This document shows, piece by piece, positions 1 through 8,766 of a DNA stretch of 64,000 nucleotides (position 1 is its first letter; each line of letters begins with the position of its first letter). The notes below the pieces were generated by a model. That model was given only the letters and a program-made list of their open reading frames with translations. It did not search any database and was not told the DNA's origin. The position numbers and the translations under genes are program-made. The DNA comes from Bacteroidaceae bacterium (lineage in GTDB: Bacteria > Bacteroidota > Bacteroidia > Bacteroidales > Bacteroidaceae): contig JAFUAH010000025.1 in assembly GCA_017464345.1 (NCBI GenBank), forward strand, positions 1 through 64,000, in the 5' to 3' direction.

Positions 1-210
1 GAAAAACGGGGCACAGGGCCTGGACGAAGAATATTTCCCTTCTCCGTGACCAAATCATGGGAGAATTGCTTGCATATCTCCAAAAACTTCACGAACTTTG
101 TGTACAGGTTGCACATAATCAGATTGTATAACTTAAAGGTCGGACGCTCTAAGTTACTAAAAATCTGTGATATGTGCAACTTTTTACTATACATTCTTTT
201 TACTGTCTAA
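1..210 (+). CDS. Possible 3' end of an unidentified coding sequence
   Basis: Reading from base 1, the frame stays open for 69 codons and ends at TAA 208-210. The deduced peptide is basic and rich in Leu, Ile, Phe and Asn, with no motif I can name. The DNA is clearly more A/T-rich than the genes that follow. A Lys/Arg-rich tail in A/T-rich DNA at the edge of a housekeeping operon would fit the end of a transposase, but that is only an inference. It could also be chance open sequence. The 5' end lies outside the window. Confidence 0.25.
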   Translation, partial: EKRGTGPGRRIFPFSVTKSWENCLHISKNFTNFVYRLHIIRLYNLKVGRSKLLKICDMCNFLLYILFTV

Positions 211-442
211 TTCCGCCAACGGGTTAGGGTGTTCATGATGACATTCGCACCGTTCGATAACATTTTTATTCTGGTCGGAGCCTGGACTGGGTGTGACTCG
301 TCCCAACGAGTCAGAGGTACCGTAACAGATGTGATGAGGAATAAGGGTAACTTTTCCGCATCGACTAAATGCAGAGCAAACTTTGATGTTTCATTTTTTC
401 TTTATATCTTTGCACACGATAATTAAATATACAGACGGAAGA
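211..442. other. Intergenic leader region before purM
   Basis: I see no convincing gene here. A short perfect hairpin (GACTCGT at 295-301, loop CCCA, ACGAGTC at 306-312) is followed by no T-run, so it is not an obvious terminator. The 65-codon open frame at 229-426 runs through the promoter and lacks any recognisable family. The purM promoter lies at the right end. I checked for cobalamin- and purine-type riboswitch landmarks by eye and found none. Confidence 0.5.
382..412 (+). promoter_or_regulatory. Bacteroidetes-type promoter of purM
   Basis: TTTG at 382-385 and TATCTTTG at 405-412 are separated by 19 bp, which matches the Bacteroidetes primary sigma consensus (TTTG, 19-21 bp, TAnnTTTG). 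The ATG at 443 lies about 30 nt beyond. The position of this promoter argues against any purM start upstream of 412. Confidence 0.8.
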
Positions 443-1672
443 ATGAACAACCGATACATGCAACGCGGAGTTTCCGCCGCCAAGGAAGATGTCCACAACG
501 CCATCCGGAACATTGACAAGGGGTTGTACCCACAAGCCTTCTGCAAAATCATCCCCGACATCCTGGGCGGCGACCCAGAATACTGTAACATCATGCACGC
601 CGACGGAGCAGGCACAAAGTCCAGCCTGGCCTACATGTACTGGCGCGAGACGGGCGACCTCTCCGTATGGAAAGGCATCGCACAGGATGCCCTCATCATG
701 AACACCGACGACCTGCTGTGTGTCGGGGCCACGGACAACATTCTGGTCAGTTCGACCATCGGCAGGAACAAGATGCTCATCCCCGGCGAAGTGATTTCCG
801 CCATCATCGAGGGCACAGACCAGCTGATGGCCGAAATGCGCCAGTGGGGCATCGGCATCCACGGCACGGGCGGTGAAACGGCCGACGTGGGCGACCTGGT
901 GCGCACCATCATTGTCGATTCCACCGTCACTTGTCGCATGAAGCGCAGCGATGTGATTGACAACCGGAACATCCGTCCGGGCGACGTGATAGTGGGCCTC
1001 GCCAGTTTCGGCCAGGCCACCTACGAGACGGAATACAACGGCGGAATGGGCTCGAATGGCCTGACCTCCGCCCGCCACGATGTTTTCGCGAAATATCTGG
1101 CCGAGAAATATCCCGAATCCTACGACCACGCCGTGCCCGAGGAGTTGGTTTATAGCGGGCGGTACGAACTGAATTCAAAATTCAAAATTCAAAGTTCAAA
1201 GTCGCCTACGGGCTCAACTGAAGCACAACCAATTTTGAATTTTGAATTTGATAATTTTGAATTATCCGTAGGCAAACTCGTCCTTTCCCCCACCCGCACC
1301 TATGCCCCTGTCATTCGACGTGTACTCGACGAACTGCGCCCCCGCATCCACGGCATGGTACACTGTACGGGCGGTGCACAGACGAAAGTCCTGCACTTCG
1401 TCGGCGACAACTGCCACGTGGTGAAGGACAACCTCTTCCCCACCCCGCCCCTGTTCCGCATCATCCAGGAGGAGAGCCAGACGGACTGGCAGGAGATGTA
1501 CAAGGTCTTCAACATGGGCCATCGCATGGAAATCTACGTCAGTCCCGAAGATGCACAGCGTATCATCGACATCAGCCGCTCCTTCAACATCGACGCCCAA
1601 ATCGTCGGCCATATTGAGGAAGGTCCCCGAAGCCTGACCATCCAGAGCGAACACGGGACGTTTGCATATTGA
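443..1672 (+). CDS. purM: Phosphoribosylformylglycinamidine cyclo-ligase (AIR synthetase)
   Basis: PurM closes the imidazole ring of FGAM with ATP to give AIR, step five of cytosolic purine synthesis. The 409-residue product has the family signatures: DGAGTKSS near the N-terminus, the GTGGETADVGD loop, and a C-terminal half with GKLVLSPTRTYAPV and HCTGGAQTK. The frame can be extended to a TTG at 383, but the promoter -7 element lies inside that extension, so ATG 443 is the start. About 22 residues (roughly 243-270) are encoded by an inverted repeat of short ATTCAAA-type units (1172-1264) and do not look like PurM sequence; they separate YSGRYEL from the conserved VGKLVLSPTRTY segment. The frame is intact across the insertion, so the enzyme is probably active with a surface loop. 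It appears to head an operon with prfA and pyrF. Confidence 0.93.
   Translation: MNNRYMQRGVSAAKEDVHNAIRNIDKGLYPQAFCKIIPDILGGDPEYCNIMHADGAGTKSSLAYMYWRETGDLSVWKGIAQDALIMNTDDLLCVGATDNILVSSTIGRNKMLIPGEVISAIIEGTDQLMAEMRQWGIGIHGTGGETADVGDLVRTIIVDSTVTCRMKRSDVIDNRNIRPGDVIVGLASFGQATYETEYNGGMGSNGLTSARHDVFAKYLAEKYPESYDHAVPEELVYSGRYELNSKFKIQSSKSPTGSTEAQPILNFEFDNFELSVGKLVLSPTRTYAPVIRRVLDELRPRIHGMVHCTGGAQTKVLHFVGDNCHVVKDNLFPTPPLFRIIQEESQTDWQEMYKVFNMGHRMEIYVSPEDAQRIIDISRSFNIDAQIVGHIEEGPRSLTIQSEHGTFAY
1172..1264. repeat. Inverted repeat inserted in frame inside purM
   Basis: The left arm (1172-1201) consists of ATTCAAA-like units, and the right arm (1229-1264) of TTTTGAAT-like units, the reverse complement. 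The arms are separated by 27 bp. The units resemble the short tandem repeats found between genes elsewhere in this window, but here they are translated in frame. Confidence 0.85.
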
Positions 1673-1769
1673 GTAATCGACTTGTCGCTTGCAGAGCAAG
1701 AATTGAGCGTATCAGAAACATCATTTGCAACAACCCAGTATCCATAAATATTATGAATAATAGAAAATA

Positions 1770-2885
1770 ATGGCAACAGAAAATAACAACATTCTGAGCA
1801 AACTGGAAGGACTGGTGGCCCGATACGAGGAAGTATCCACGCTCATCACCGACCCCAGCGTCATAAGCGACCAGAAGCGTTACGTGAAGTTGACCAAGGA
1901 ATACAAGGACTTGGGCCGCATCATGGAGGCACGGAAAGAATACATGGGCCACCTGCAGAACGTGCAGGACGCAAAGGAGATGCTGGCCCTGGAGGACGAC
2001 CCCGAGACCCGCGACATGCTGCGCGAGGAAATGGCCAACAGCGAACGGCGCATCCCCGAACTGGAGGAGGAAATCAAACTGCTACTCATCCCCGCCGACC
2101 CGGAGGACGACAAGAACGTCATCATGGAAATCCGCGGCGGCACGGGAGGCGACGAGGCGGCCCTGTTCGCCGGCGACCTCTTCCGCATGTACTCGAAGTA
2201 TTGCGAGACGAAGGGTTGGAAGACCTCGGTGTCGAGTTTCAGCGAGGGCGCATCAGGCGGCTACAAGGAAATCGTGTTCTCCGTGACGGGCGAGGGTGCC
2301 TACGGCATCCTGAAATACGAATCGGGCGTGCATCGCGTACAGCGCGTGCCAGCCACCGAGACGCAAGGACGCGTACACACCTCGGCTGCCACCGTGGCCG
2401 TACTGCCCGAAGCCGAAGAGTTCGACGTGGAGATTAACGAAGGCGCCATCAAGTGGGACACATTCCGAAGCAGCGGTGCCGGCGGTCAGAACGTAAATAA
2501 GGTGGAATCGGGCGTGCGTGCCCGCTACATGTGGACGAACCCCAACACGGGCGAGACGGAAGAGATACTGGTGGAGTGCACCGAGACGCGCGACCAACCG
2601 AAGAACAAAGAGCGTGCCTTGGCCCGCCTGCGTACCTTCATCTACGACAAGGAACACCAAAAGTACATCGACGACATTGCCAGCCGGCGCAAGACAATGG
2701 TCTCTACCGGTGACCGCTCGGCCAAAATCCGCACCTACAACTACCCGCAGGGCCGCATCACCGACCATCGCATCGGTTACACCATCTATAACCTTTCCGC
2801 CTTCATGGACGGCGACATCCAAGACTGCATCGACCACCTCATCGTGGCCGAGAATGCAGAACGGATGAAGGAGGCAGCGCTTTGA
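1770..2885 (+). CDS. prfA: Peptide chain release factor 1
   Basis: RF1 recognises UAA and UAG stop codons in the ribosomal A site and triggers release of the finished peptide. The 371-residue product shows the full pattern: an N-terminal charged coiled-coil domain (about 1-100), the PAT tripeptide anticodon in RVPATETQGR that marks RF1 rather than RF2, and the catalytic GGQ at residues 238-240 inside GAGGQNVNKVES. The length is normal for the family. The start ATG follows 97 bp after purM. In Bacteroidales genomes I recall prfA lying beside purM and pyrF; here the next two genes are a restriction-modification pair. The GGQ glutamine is normally methylated by PrmC, which is not in the window. 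Confidence 0.97.
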   Translation: MATENNNILSKLEGLVARYEEVSTLITDPSVISDQKRYVKLTKEYKDLGRIMEARKEYMGHLQNVQDAKEMLALEDDPETRDMLREEMANSERRIPELEEEIKLLLIPADPEDDKNVIMEIRGGTGGDEAALFAGDLFRMYSKYCETKGWKTSVSSFSEGASGGYKEIVFSVTGEGAYGILKYESGVHRVQRVPATETQGRVHTSAATVAVLPEAEEFDVEINEGAIKWDTFRSSGAGGQNVNKVESGVRARYMWTNPNTGETEEILVECTETRDQPKNKERALARLRTFIYDKEHQKYIDDIASRRKTMVSTGDRSAKIRTYNYPQGRITDHRIGYTIYNLSAFMDGDIQDCIDHLIVAENAERMKEAAL

Positions 2886-2918
2886 AGTTGAAAATTGAAA
2901 GTTGAAAATTGAAAGTTG
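2884..2918. repeat. Short tandem repeat between prfA and the methyltransferase
   Basis: Alternating 7-bp units (GTTGAAA, ATTGAAA) run from the prfA stop codon to just before the methyltransferase ATG at 2922. The array marks the left junction of the restriction-modification pair. Confidence 0.8.
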
Positions 2919-2921
2919 ATT

Positions 2922-3929
2922 ATGAGCACAGATAAGGCACCTAGGAACAGGACTTTAACGACAACACCTGATGAAGTTTGTGAACTTTGCCAACGTTTAC
3001 TAACCCACCAGCAGTTAACAAACGGTATGTCCGTTATTGACAAAACCATTAATGCCGACTTAATGGATGTGCTTCCCCTGTTGCCCGACCAGTTTGCCAA
3101 CCTCATTATCATTGACCCACCATACAATCTCACAAAAGATTTCAATGGCAATATCTTTACGGCACGTTCACAGACAGACTATATCGACTACGTCCGCCAA
3201 TGGCTTCCGATTGTAATTGACAAACTGAAGCCCAATGGCTCGTTATATCTCTGTGGAGACTGGAAATGCACTGCCGCCCTACAGCAGGTTCTGTCAGAGC
3301 ATCTCCATATTATGAACCGAATCACTTGGCAAAGAGAAAAAGGAAGAGGTGCAATGCACAATTGGAAAAATGGAATGGAGGATATATGGTTTGCCGTTAA
3401 GAATCCCCAGGATTATTACTTCGACGTTGATGCAGTAAAAATACGACGTCAGGTAATTGCACCTTATAGAGCCAACGGAAAGCCCAAAGACTGGGAAGAA
3501 ACGGATAGTGGAAACTACCGAATGACTTACCCATCAAACTTTTGGGATGACATCAGCATCCCCTTCTGGTCAATGCCTGAGAATACAGATCACCCTACTC
3601 AGAAACCAGAGAAACTTATCGCAAAACTAATCCTGGCATCCTCCAAGGAAGGAGACATAGTGTTCGATCCTTTCTTAGGAAGCGGAACTACCAGTGTGGT
3701 AGCAAAAAAACTCAACCGTCACTATTGCGGTGTGGAGGTGAATACCGAATATTGCTGTTGGGCAGAGAAAAGGCTTGAGATGGCAGCAAAAGACCCTTCC
3801 ATCCAAGGTTATGCCAATGGTGTCTTCTGGGAGCGCAACACATTGAATAAGCAACTGTCCGAGACATTTCCTCAAAAAATGAATCGCGTAAAGCATAAAA
3901 ATACATCTTTACAAATGAATCTATTTTAG
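2922..3929 (+). CDS. DNA methyltransferase (beta class, probably N6-adenine) of a type II restriction-modification system
   Basis: This enzyme should transfer a methyl group from S-adenosylmethionine to a base within a specific DNA site and protect it from the partner nuclease. Motif IV, IIIDPPYNL, lies at residues 62-70 and precedes motif I, FDPFLGSGTT (about 249-258), with HPTQKPEKL just before it; this order is the beta class. DPPY points to amino-group methylation of A or C. The region between (about 120-220) should hold target recognition. The ATG at 2922 is preferred over TTG 2916, which lies in the repeat. The gene is visibly more A/T-rich than prfA and pyrF. The last residues, QMNLF, resemble the sliding-clamp motif QL[SD]LF. 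The specificity cannot be read from sequence alone. Confidence 0.9.
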   Translation: MSTDKAPRNRTLTTTPDEVCELCQRLLTHQQLTNGMSVIDKTINADLMDVLPLLPDQFANLIIIDPPYNLTKDFNGNIFTARSQTDYIDYVRQWLPIVIDKLKPNGSLYLCGDWKCTAALQQVLSEHLHIMNRITWQREKGRGAMHNWKNGMEDIWFAVKNPQDYYFDVDAVKIRRQVIAPYRANGKPKDWEETDSGNYRMTYPSNFWDDISIPFWSMPENTDHPTQKPEKLIAKLILASSKEGDIVFDPFLGSGTTSVVAKKLNRHYCGVEVNTEYCCWAEKRLEMAAKDPSIQGYANGVFWERNTLNKQLSETFPQKMNRVKHKNTSLQMNLF

Positions 3930-3931
3930 GT

Positions 3932-4588
3932 ATGGACTATAACACACTACTATCTGAAACCGAGCAAAGGGTATTGAAACTGCTGAACGAAAAGGGGCAG
4001 CACATTGTTCAGGGGCGTTCTTTGTACTCTCCTCGTGCCGTGGGAGATGCCGTGCAACTGTTTTTGAGTGAGCAGAACGGATTGGTACAATGCATTCCGA
4101 CTGGTACTTTGAAAACATTCGAAAGCGATTTCGAGAGACGCTCAATGGAAGATATGGCATTTTTCGACAACGAAGACAGATATTACGCAGTGGATTGTAA
4201 GACCCACAATCTAAGGACTTTATTTAATATGCCCAATTTAATATCAGTTCGTCGCTTGGCTAATTTCTACAAAAACGATTCGAACTATTTCTGTATATTG
4301 ATTGTTGAATATGAAATTGATGGCAAACATATTGCATACCGGGCATGTCATTTCAAACCCATTGAGGCTTTTTCATGGGATTGCTTGACTATTGGTGCTC
4401 TTGGATGGGGGCAGATTCAGATAGCCAATGCCAATATTTTGAATTTTGACACCAACGTCAATCGGAAAGAGTGGATGCTCCAACTTTGTAACCAACTGGA
4501 TATGTTTTACGATGAAGAGATTGAAAAGATTGGTGAACGCAAATTATGGTTCAACGACATTAAAGTTTACTGGGAAAATAAATTATGA
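3932..4588 (+). CDS. Probable type II restriction endonuclease, PD-(D/E)xK type
   Basis: I infer this 218-residue protein to be the nuclease partner because it starts 2 bp after the methyltransferase stop and carries a credible PD-(D/E)xK core: D74 in SMEDMAFF, followed by the hydrophobic strand [10 protein letters not shown] with D88 and K90. This D-x13-D-x-K spacing resembles that of EcoRV-like nucleases, which use DxK rather than ExK. I do not recognise a named isoschizomer. The remainder is mixed alpha/beta with many aromatic residues (for example [13 protein letters not shown]). Base composition is A/T-rich like its partner and unlike pyrF. Its stop overlaps the pyrF start (ATGA at 4585-4588), so the pair is fitted tightly into the operon. 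An orphan DNA-binding function is the alternative. Confidence 0.7.
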   Translation: MDYNTLLSETEQRVLKLLNEKGQHIVQGRSLYSPRAVGDAVQLFLSEQNGLVQCIPTGTLKTFESDFERRSMEDMAFFDNEDRYYAVDCKTHNLRTLFNMPNLISVRRLANFYKNDSNYFCILIVEYEIDGKHIAYRACHFKPIEAFSWDCLTIGALGWGQIQIANANILNFDTNVNRKEWMLQLCNQLDMFYDEEIEKIGERKLWFNDIKVYWENKL

Positions 4589-5448
4589 CACGACAAGAAT
4601 TAGTTGAAAACATACGACGGAAGAGGAGTTTCCTCTGCGTGGGCCTCGATACGGACATCAAGAAGATACCCGAGCACCTACTGAAGGAGGACGACCCCAT
4701 CTTTGCGTTCAACAAGGCCATTGTGGACGCAACCGCTAAGTATTGCATTGCCTACAAGCCGAACCTGGCCTTCTATGAGGCACACGGTGTGAAGGGCATC
4801 GTGGCATTCGAGAAGACGGTACGATACATCCGCGAGCAGTATCCCGACCAGTTCATCATTGCCGACGCCAAGCGCGGCGACATCGGCAATACCAGCAAAA
4901 TGTATGCACAGACGTTCTTCGGCGAGTACGACGTGGACGCCCTGACCGTGGCTCCCTATATGGGCGAGGATAGCGTGACACCTTTCCTAAGCCTCTCCCC
5001 GACCCTCTCCCAAGGAGAGGGAGAGCCCCGGCAACATTGGGTTATCTTGTTGGCCCTGACCAGCAACAAAGGTTCGTTCGACTTCCAACTCACCGAGGAC
5101 AAGGACGGCGAACGCTTGTTTGAGAAGGTCATCCGCAAGAGTCAGAAATGGAGCAATGAAGAGAATATGATGTATGTGGTGGGCGCCACGCGCGGAGAAA
5201 TGTTCAAGGACATCCGTCGGGTTGCCCCCCGTCACTTCCTGCTCGTGCCAGGCATCGGTGCGCAAGGCGGCAGCCTCGAAGAAGTGTGCCGCTACGGCAT
5301 GACCGAGGACTGCGGCCTTATCGTGAACTCCAGCCGCGCCATCATCTATGCCTCCAATGGCGAGGACTTTGCCGACGTTGCCGCCGAGAAGGCAAAGGAA
5401 GTACAAGAGCAGATGGCAAAGGAAATTGAGAAAATAATGGAATCGTAA
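4585..5448 (+). CDS. pyrF: Orotidine 5'-phosphate decarboxylase
   Basis: PyrF removes CO2 from OMP to give UMP, the last step of de novo pyrimidine synthesis. The product has the long-form (type 2, about 270-290 residue) signatures: [10 protein letters not shown] near the N-terminus, the catalytic [14 protein letters not shown] segment around residues 91-104, [11 protein letters not shown], and the phosphate-binding [11 protein letters not shown] and IVNSSRAI regions. Around residues 133-151, between [10 protein letters not shown] and [10 protein letters not shown], an extra peptide containing [13 protein letters not shown] is encoded by a CTCTCC/GGAGAG palindrome; this repeat-derived insertion keeps the frame. 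The start codon overlaps the upstream nuclease gene by 4 bp, implying translational coupling. Confidence 0.95.
   Translation: MTRQELVENIRRKRSFLCVGLDTDIKKIPEHLLKEDDPIFAFNKAIVDATAKYCIAYKPNLAFYEAHGVKGIVAFEKTVRYIREQYPDQFIIADAKRGDIGNTSKMYAQTFFGEYDVDALTVAPYMGEDSVTPFLSLSPTLSQGEGEPRQHWVILLALTSNKGSFDFQLTEDKDGERLFEKVIRKSQKWSNEENMMYVVGATRGEMFKDIRRVAPRHFLLVPGIGAQGGSLEEVCRYGMTEDCGLIVNSSRAIIYASNGEDFADVAAEKAKEVQEQMAKEIEKIMES
4991..5029. repeat. Palindromic element inserted in frame inside pyrF
   Basis: CCCTCTCC at 5003-5010 and GGAGAGGG at 5014-5021 form a perfect 8-bp stem with a CAA loop, flanked by further CTCTCCCC and GAGAGCCCC sequence that extends the pairing imperfectly. Its translation ([11 protein letters not shown]) is a peptide I have seen arising from dispersed CCCTCTCC-type palindromes in other bacterial genomes. 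Confidence 0.8.
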
Positions 5449-5486
5449 ATAAATCGTAAATTGTAAATTGTTAAATCGTAAATTAC
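5446..5486. repeat. Short tandem repeat between pyrF and lpxD
   Basis: Four variants of a TCGTAAAT/TTGTAAAT unit fill almost the whole 42-bp gap and stop shortly before the lpxD ATG. Confidence 0.7.
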
Positions 5487-5490
5487 ATAA

Positions 5491-6537
5491 ATGGAATTTT
5501 CAGCACAGCAAATCGCAGGCCTCGTCGGAGGCACTATCGAAGGAAATCCCGTAGCCAAGGTGAACGACTTCGCAAAGATAGAGGAAGGTCGTCCGGGATG
5601 CATTTCCTTTCTGGCTAATCCCAAGTATGCCCACTATTTGTACGAAACGGAGAGCAGCATCGTGCTCGTGAATAAAGACTTCCAACTGGAGGGAGAGGCC
5701 AAGGCCACCCTGATACGCGTAGAGAATGCCTACGAGAGCGTGGCCAAGTTGTTGCAATTGTACCAGAGTATGCAGCAGAAGCGCGTCGGCATCGACTCGC
5801 TGGCTTTCATCGACCCCTCGGCCAAGATAGGCAAGGACTGCTATATCGGTCCCTTCGTGGCAATAGCAGAAGGAGCGGAGATTGGCGATGGGGCCATCCT
5901 GCATCCTCACGTGACAGTCGGACGCAACGCCAAGGTGGGAAAGAACACCGAAATCTATCCCAATGCCGTCATCTACCACGACTGCGTGGTGGGGAACAAC
6001 TGCATCCTGCACGCCGGTTGCATCATCGGTGCCGACGGCTTCGGTTTTGCACCTACCGAGAACGGCTATGAGAAGATACCGCAGATTGGCATTGTCACCA
6101 TCGAGGACAATGTGGAGATTGGTGCCAACACCTGCGTCGATCGTTCTACGATGGGTTCAACCTACGTGCGCAAGGGTGTGAAACTTGATAATTTGGTGCA
6201 GATTGCCCATAACGACGACATCGGTGCCCACACCGTGATGAGTGCCCAGGTGGGCGTTGCCGGCAGCACCAAAGTGGGTGAATGGTGTATGTTCGGCGGC
6301 CAGGTGGGCATTGCCGGCCATGCCACCATTGCCGACCGCACGCAGGCCGGAGCCCAAGCGGGCATCCCCAACAGTGTGAAGAAGCCCGGAACTGCCGTAC
6401 AGGGAACGCCGGCCATTGACTTCAGGACATTCTGGAAATCAAGCGCCGTCTTCAAGTCCCTTCCGGAACTGAGCAAGCAGGTGTATCAGATGCAGAAAGA
6501 AATAGACGAACTCAAAAAACAACTGGCTGAACAATGA
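5491..6537 (+). CDS. lpxD: UDP-3-O-(3-hydroxyacyl)glucosamine N-acyltransferase
   Basis: LpxD adds the second 3-hydroxyacyl chain, from acyl-ACP, to the glucosamine nitrogen of UDP-3-O-acyl-glucosamine in lipid A synthesis. The 348-residue product has the N-terminal uridine-binding domain (about 1-100, with [16 protein letters not shown]) and then many left-handed beta-helix hexapeptides ([30 protein letters not shown]). The catalytic His lies in [11 protein letters not shown] around residue 238. The C-terminal helix ([18 protein letters not shown]) is the usual trimer arm. The gene overlaps lpxC/fabZ by 4 bp. The order lpxD, lpxC/fabZ, lpxA is the standard Bacteroidetes lipid A cluster. Confidence 0.97.
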   Translation: MEFSAQQIAGLVGGTIEGNPVAKVNDFAKIEEGRPGCISFLANPKYAHYLYETESSIVLVNKDFQLEGEAKATLIRVENAYESVAKLLQLYQSMQQKRVGIDSLAFIDPSAKIGKDCYIGPFVAIAEGAEIGDGAILHPHVTVGRNAKVGKNTEIYPNAVIYHDCVVGNNCILHAGCIIGADGFGFAPTENGYEKIPQIGIVTIEDNVEIGANTCVDRSTMGSTYVRKGVKLDNLVQIAHNDDIGAHTVMSAQVGVAGSTKVGEWCMFGGQVGIAGHATIADRTQAGAQAGIPNSVKKPGTAVQGTPAIDFRTFWKSSAVFKSLPELSKQVYQMQKEIDELKKQLAEQ

Positions 6538-7925
6538 ATATAAACAAGCAAAATACACTTTGCAACAGCTTCTCCCTAAGAGGAAAAGGACTGCATACCG
6601 GACTGAAGCTGACTGTCACCTTCAATCCCGCCCCCGAGAATCATGGCTATAAAATTCAGCGCATCGACCTCCCAGACCAACCCATTCTGGATGCCATTGC
6701 CGAAAACGTCGTGGAGACCACGCGCGGCACGGTTCTGGGTAAGAAAGATGTCAGGGTCAGCACCATCGAACATGCCATGGCCGCCCTCTATGCAATGGGG
6801 GTCGATAACGTACTCATCCAAGTAGATGGCCCCGAATTTCCCATCCTCGACGGCAGTGCCGAAATCTATGTGCAGAATATTCACCGGGTGGGCATTCAGG
6901 AACAGGATGCCGAAAAAGATTACTACATCATCAGCCGTAAGATAGAAATCAAGGACGAGACCTCGGGTTCATGCATCACACTCCTCCCCGACGAGGAGTT
7001 TTCCATTACAGCGATGATAGACTTCCAGTCGAAATTCATCAGCAGCCAGTTTGCCACGCTCGACAACATGGAAAACTTTGAGATAGAAATCGCCTCGGCC
7101 CGCACCTTCGTCTTCGTCCGCGAAATAGAGCCTCTGCTCAGGGCCGGCCTTGTCAAGGGTGGCGACCTCGACAATGCCATTGTCATCTATGAGCGACAGA
7201 CCACCCAGGAAGCCCTAGATGAACTCTGCGACAAGACGGGGGCCGAACACCACGATGCCAATGTACTGGGCTACATCCAGCACAAGCCGCTGGTCTGGGA
7301 AAACGAACCTGCCCGCCACAAGCTGTTGGACATCATCGGCGACATGGCTCTCATTGGCAAGCCCATCAAGGGACGCATCATCGCTACACGACCGGGCCAT
7401 ACGGTGAACAACAAATTCGCCCGTCTGATGCGCAAGGAGATTCGAAAGTATGAAGTTCAGGCCCCCATCTACGACCCGAACAAGAAACCTCTCATGGACA
7501 ACATTCGCATCCGCGAACTCCTGCCCCACCGCTATCCCATGCAACTGGTAGATAAGGTCATCGCCATGGACAAGAAGAGCGTAGTGGCAATCAAGAACAT
7601 TACGGCAAACGAACCATTCTTCGTGGGACACTTCCCGCAAGAGCCCGTCATGCCCGGTGTGCTCCAACTGGAAGCCATGGCACAGGCGGGTGGCCTGTAC
7701 ATTCTGAGCCGTCTGGAAGAGCCCGAACGATACAGTACATATTTCCTGCGTATCGACAATGCTCGCTTCCGACAGAAAGTGATGCCTGGCGACACGCTTA
7801 TCCTCAAATGCGAGCTCTTGACTCCCATGGCACACAACATCTGCACCATGCAAGGTTACGCCTTTGTGGGCGAGAACTGTGTAGCCGAAGCAACCTTCAT
7901 GGCACAAGTTATAAAAAACAAGTAA
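6534..7925 (+). CDS. lpxC/fabZ: Bifunctional UDP-3-O-acyl-N-acetylglucosamine deacetylase / (3R)-hydroxyacyl-ACP dehydratase
   Basis: This natural fusion joins the zinc deacetylase that commits UDP-3-O-acyl-GlcNAc to lipid A with the dehydratase FabZ that draws the same hydroxyacyl-ACP pool into fatty acid elongation. LpxC occupies about residues 1-305: TIEHAMAAL carries one zinc His, and [14 protein letters not shown] carries the second His and the Asp; RPGHTVNN has the catalytic His. FabZ occupies about 318-463: [12 protein letters not shown], then the active-site [20 protein letters not shown] with its His and Glu. The 463-residue length and order match the fusion known across Bacteroidetes. 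It overlaps lpxD by 4 bp. Confidence 0.97.
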   Translation: MNINKQNTLCNSFSLRGKGLHTGLKLTVTFNPAPENHGYKIQRIDLPDQPILDAIAENVVETTRGTVLGKKDVRVSTIEHAMAALYAMGVDNVLIQVDGPEFPILDGSAEIYVQNIHRVGIQEQDAEKDYYIISRKIEIKDETSGSCITLLPDEEFSITAMIDFQSKFISSQFATLDNMENFEIEIASARTFVFVREIEPLLRAGLVKGGDLDNAIVIYERQTTQEALDELCDKTGAEHHDANVLGYIQHKPLVWENEPARHKLLDIIGDMALIGKPIKGRIIATRPGHTVNNKFARLMRKEIRKYEVQAPIYDPNKKPLMDNIRIRELLPHRYPMQLVDKVIAMDKKSVVAIKNITANEPFFVGHFPQEPVMPGVLQLEAMAQAGGLYILSRLEEPERYSTYFLRIDNARFRQKVMPGDTLILKCELLTPMAHNICTMQGYAFVGENCVAEATFMAQVIKNK

Positions 7926-7964
7926 GTTGAGAGTTGAGAGTTGAAAGTTAAAAATTGAAAAGTT
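7922..7964. repeat. Short tandem repeat between lpxC/fabZ and lpxA
   Basis: Seven-bp units (GTTGAGA, GTTGAGA, GTTGAAA, GTTAAAA) run from the lpxC/fabZ stop to the lpxA start codon. The same class of unit appears at 2884-2918 and 33267-33318. Confidence 0.8.
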
Positions 7965-8738
7965 ATGAGTAATATCAGCCCTTTAGCATACATTCATCCC
8001 GAAGCAAAGATAGGCGAGAACTGTGAGATTGGCCCGTTCTGCTACATCGACAAGAACGTGGTCATCGGTGACAACAATACGCTGATGAACAGCGTGACCG
8101 TGCTCTATGGCGCACGCATCGGCAACGGAAACATATTCTTCCCCGGTGCCGTCATTAGTGCCATTCCCCAGGATTTGAAATTCGTGGGCGAAGAGACAAC
8201 GGCCGAAATCGGCGACAATAACAAGATTCGCGAAAACGTCACCATCAACCGTGGTACGAAGGCCAAGGGAAAGACCGTCGTAGGCTCAAACAACCTGCTG
8301 ATGGAGGGTATGCACGTGGCACATGACGTTATTGTCGGCAACGGTTGCATCATCGGTAACGGTTCCAAGTTGGCTGGCGAAGTCATCATCGACGACAATG
8401 CCATTCTGAGTGCCCACGTACTGGTACACCAGTTCTGCCGCATCGGTGGTTACACCATGGTGGGCGGCGGTTCCAAAGTAAACCAGAACATCCTCCCCTA
8501 CACCATGACGGCACGCGAACCAGCCAGTTATTGCGGCCTAAACCTCGTGGGACTGCGTCGCCGTGGTTTCAGTCGTGAGACCATCGACCAACTCCACCGC
8601 ACCTTCATGATTATCATGGGCGACGGACTGTTGGCAGACAAAATTGAGCACGTGAAGACGGAGATTGGTCTGACGCCCGAAACAGAATACATCCTCGAGT
8701 TCATTAAATCGACTGAGCAACGCGGTTTCATCCGATAA
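7965..8738 (+). CDS. lpxA: Acyl-ACP--UDP-N-acetylglucosamine O-acyltransferase
   Basis: LpxA performs the first step of lipid A synthesis, placing a 3-hydroxyacyl chain on the 3-OH of UDP-GlcNAc. The 257-residue protein has the left-handed beta-helix from the N-terminus (SPLAYIHPEAKIGENCEIGP), the catalytic His in GMHVAHDVIVGNGC (about residue 123), the acyl-ruler region HVLVHQFCRIGGYTMVGGGS, and the C-terminal helical domain with GLNLVGLRRRGFSRE. The length is typical. It follows lpxC/fabZ by 39 bp in the same operon. Confidence 0.97.
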   Translation: MSNISPLAYIHPEAKIGENCEIGPFCYIDKNVVIGDNNTLMNSVTVLYGARIGNGNIFFPGAVISAIPQDLKFVGEETTAEIGDNNKIRENVTINRGTKAKGKTVVGSNNLLMEGMHVAHDVIVGNGCIIGNGSKLAGEVIIDDNAILSAHVLVHQFCRIGGYTMVGGGSKVNQNILPYTMTAREPASYCGLNLVGLRRRGFSRETIDQLHRTFMIIMGDGLLADKIEHVKTEIGLTPETEYILEFIKSTEQRGFIR

Positions 8739-8766
8739 ATGGCACTATTGTAAATCATAAAATACT

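Noticed and set aside
229..426. 65-codon open frame upstream of purM
   Set aside because: It runs through the purM promoter elements, has no recognisable family and shows no repeat of coding features.
211..442. Riboswitch before purM
   Set aside because: Most of the stretch lies upstream of the promoter and would not be transcribed with purM; no aptamer landmarks are visible.
1172..1264. Frameshift or pseudogene in purM
   Set aside because: The reading frame is continuous through the repeat, and conserved motifs resume correctly on the far side.
2916..2921. TTG start for the methyltransferase
   Set aside because: It falls in the tandem repeat and adds only two residues; ATG 2922 is the natural start.
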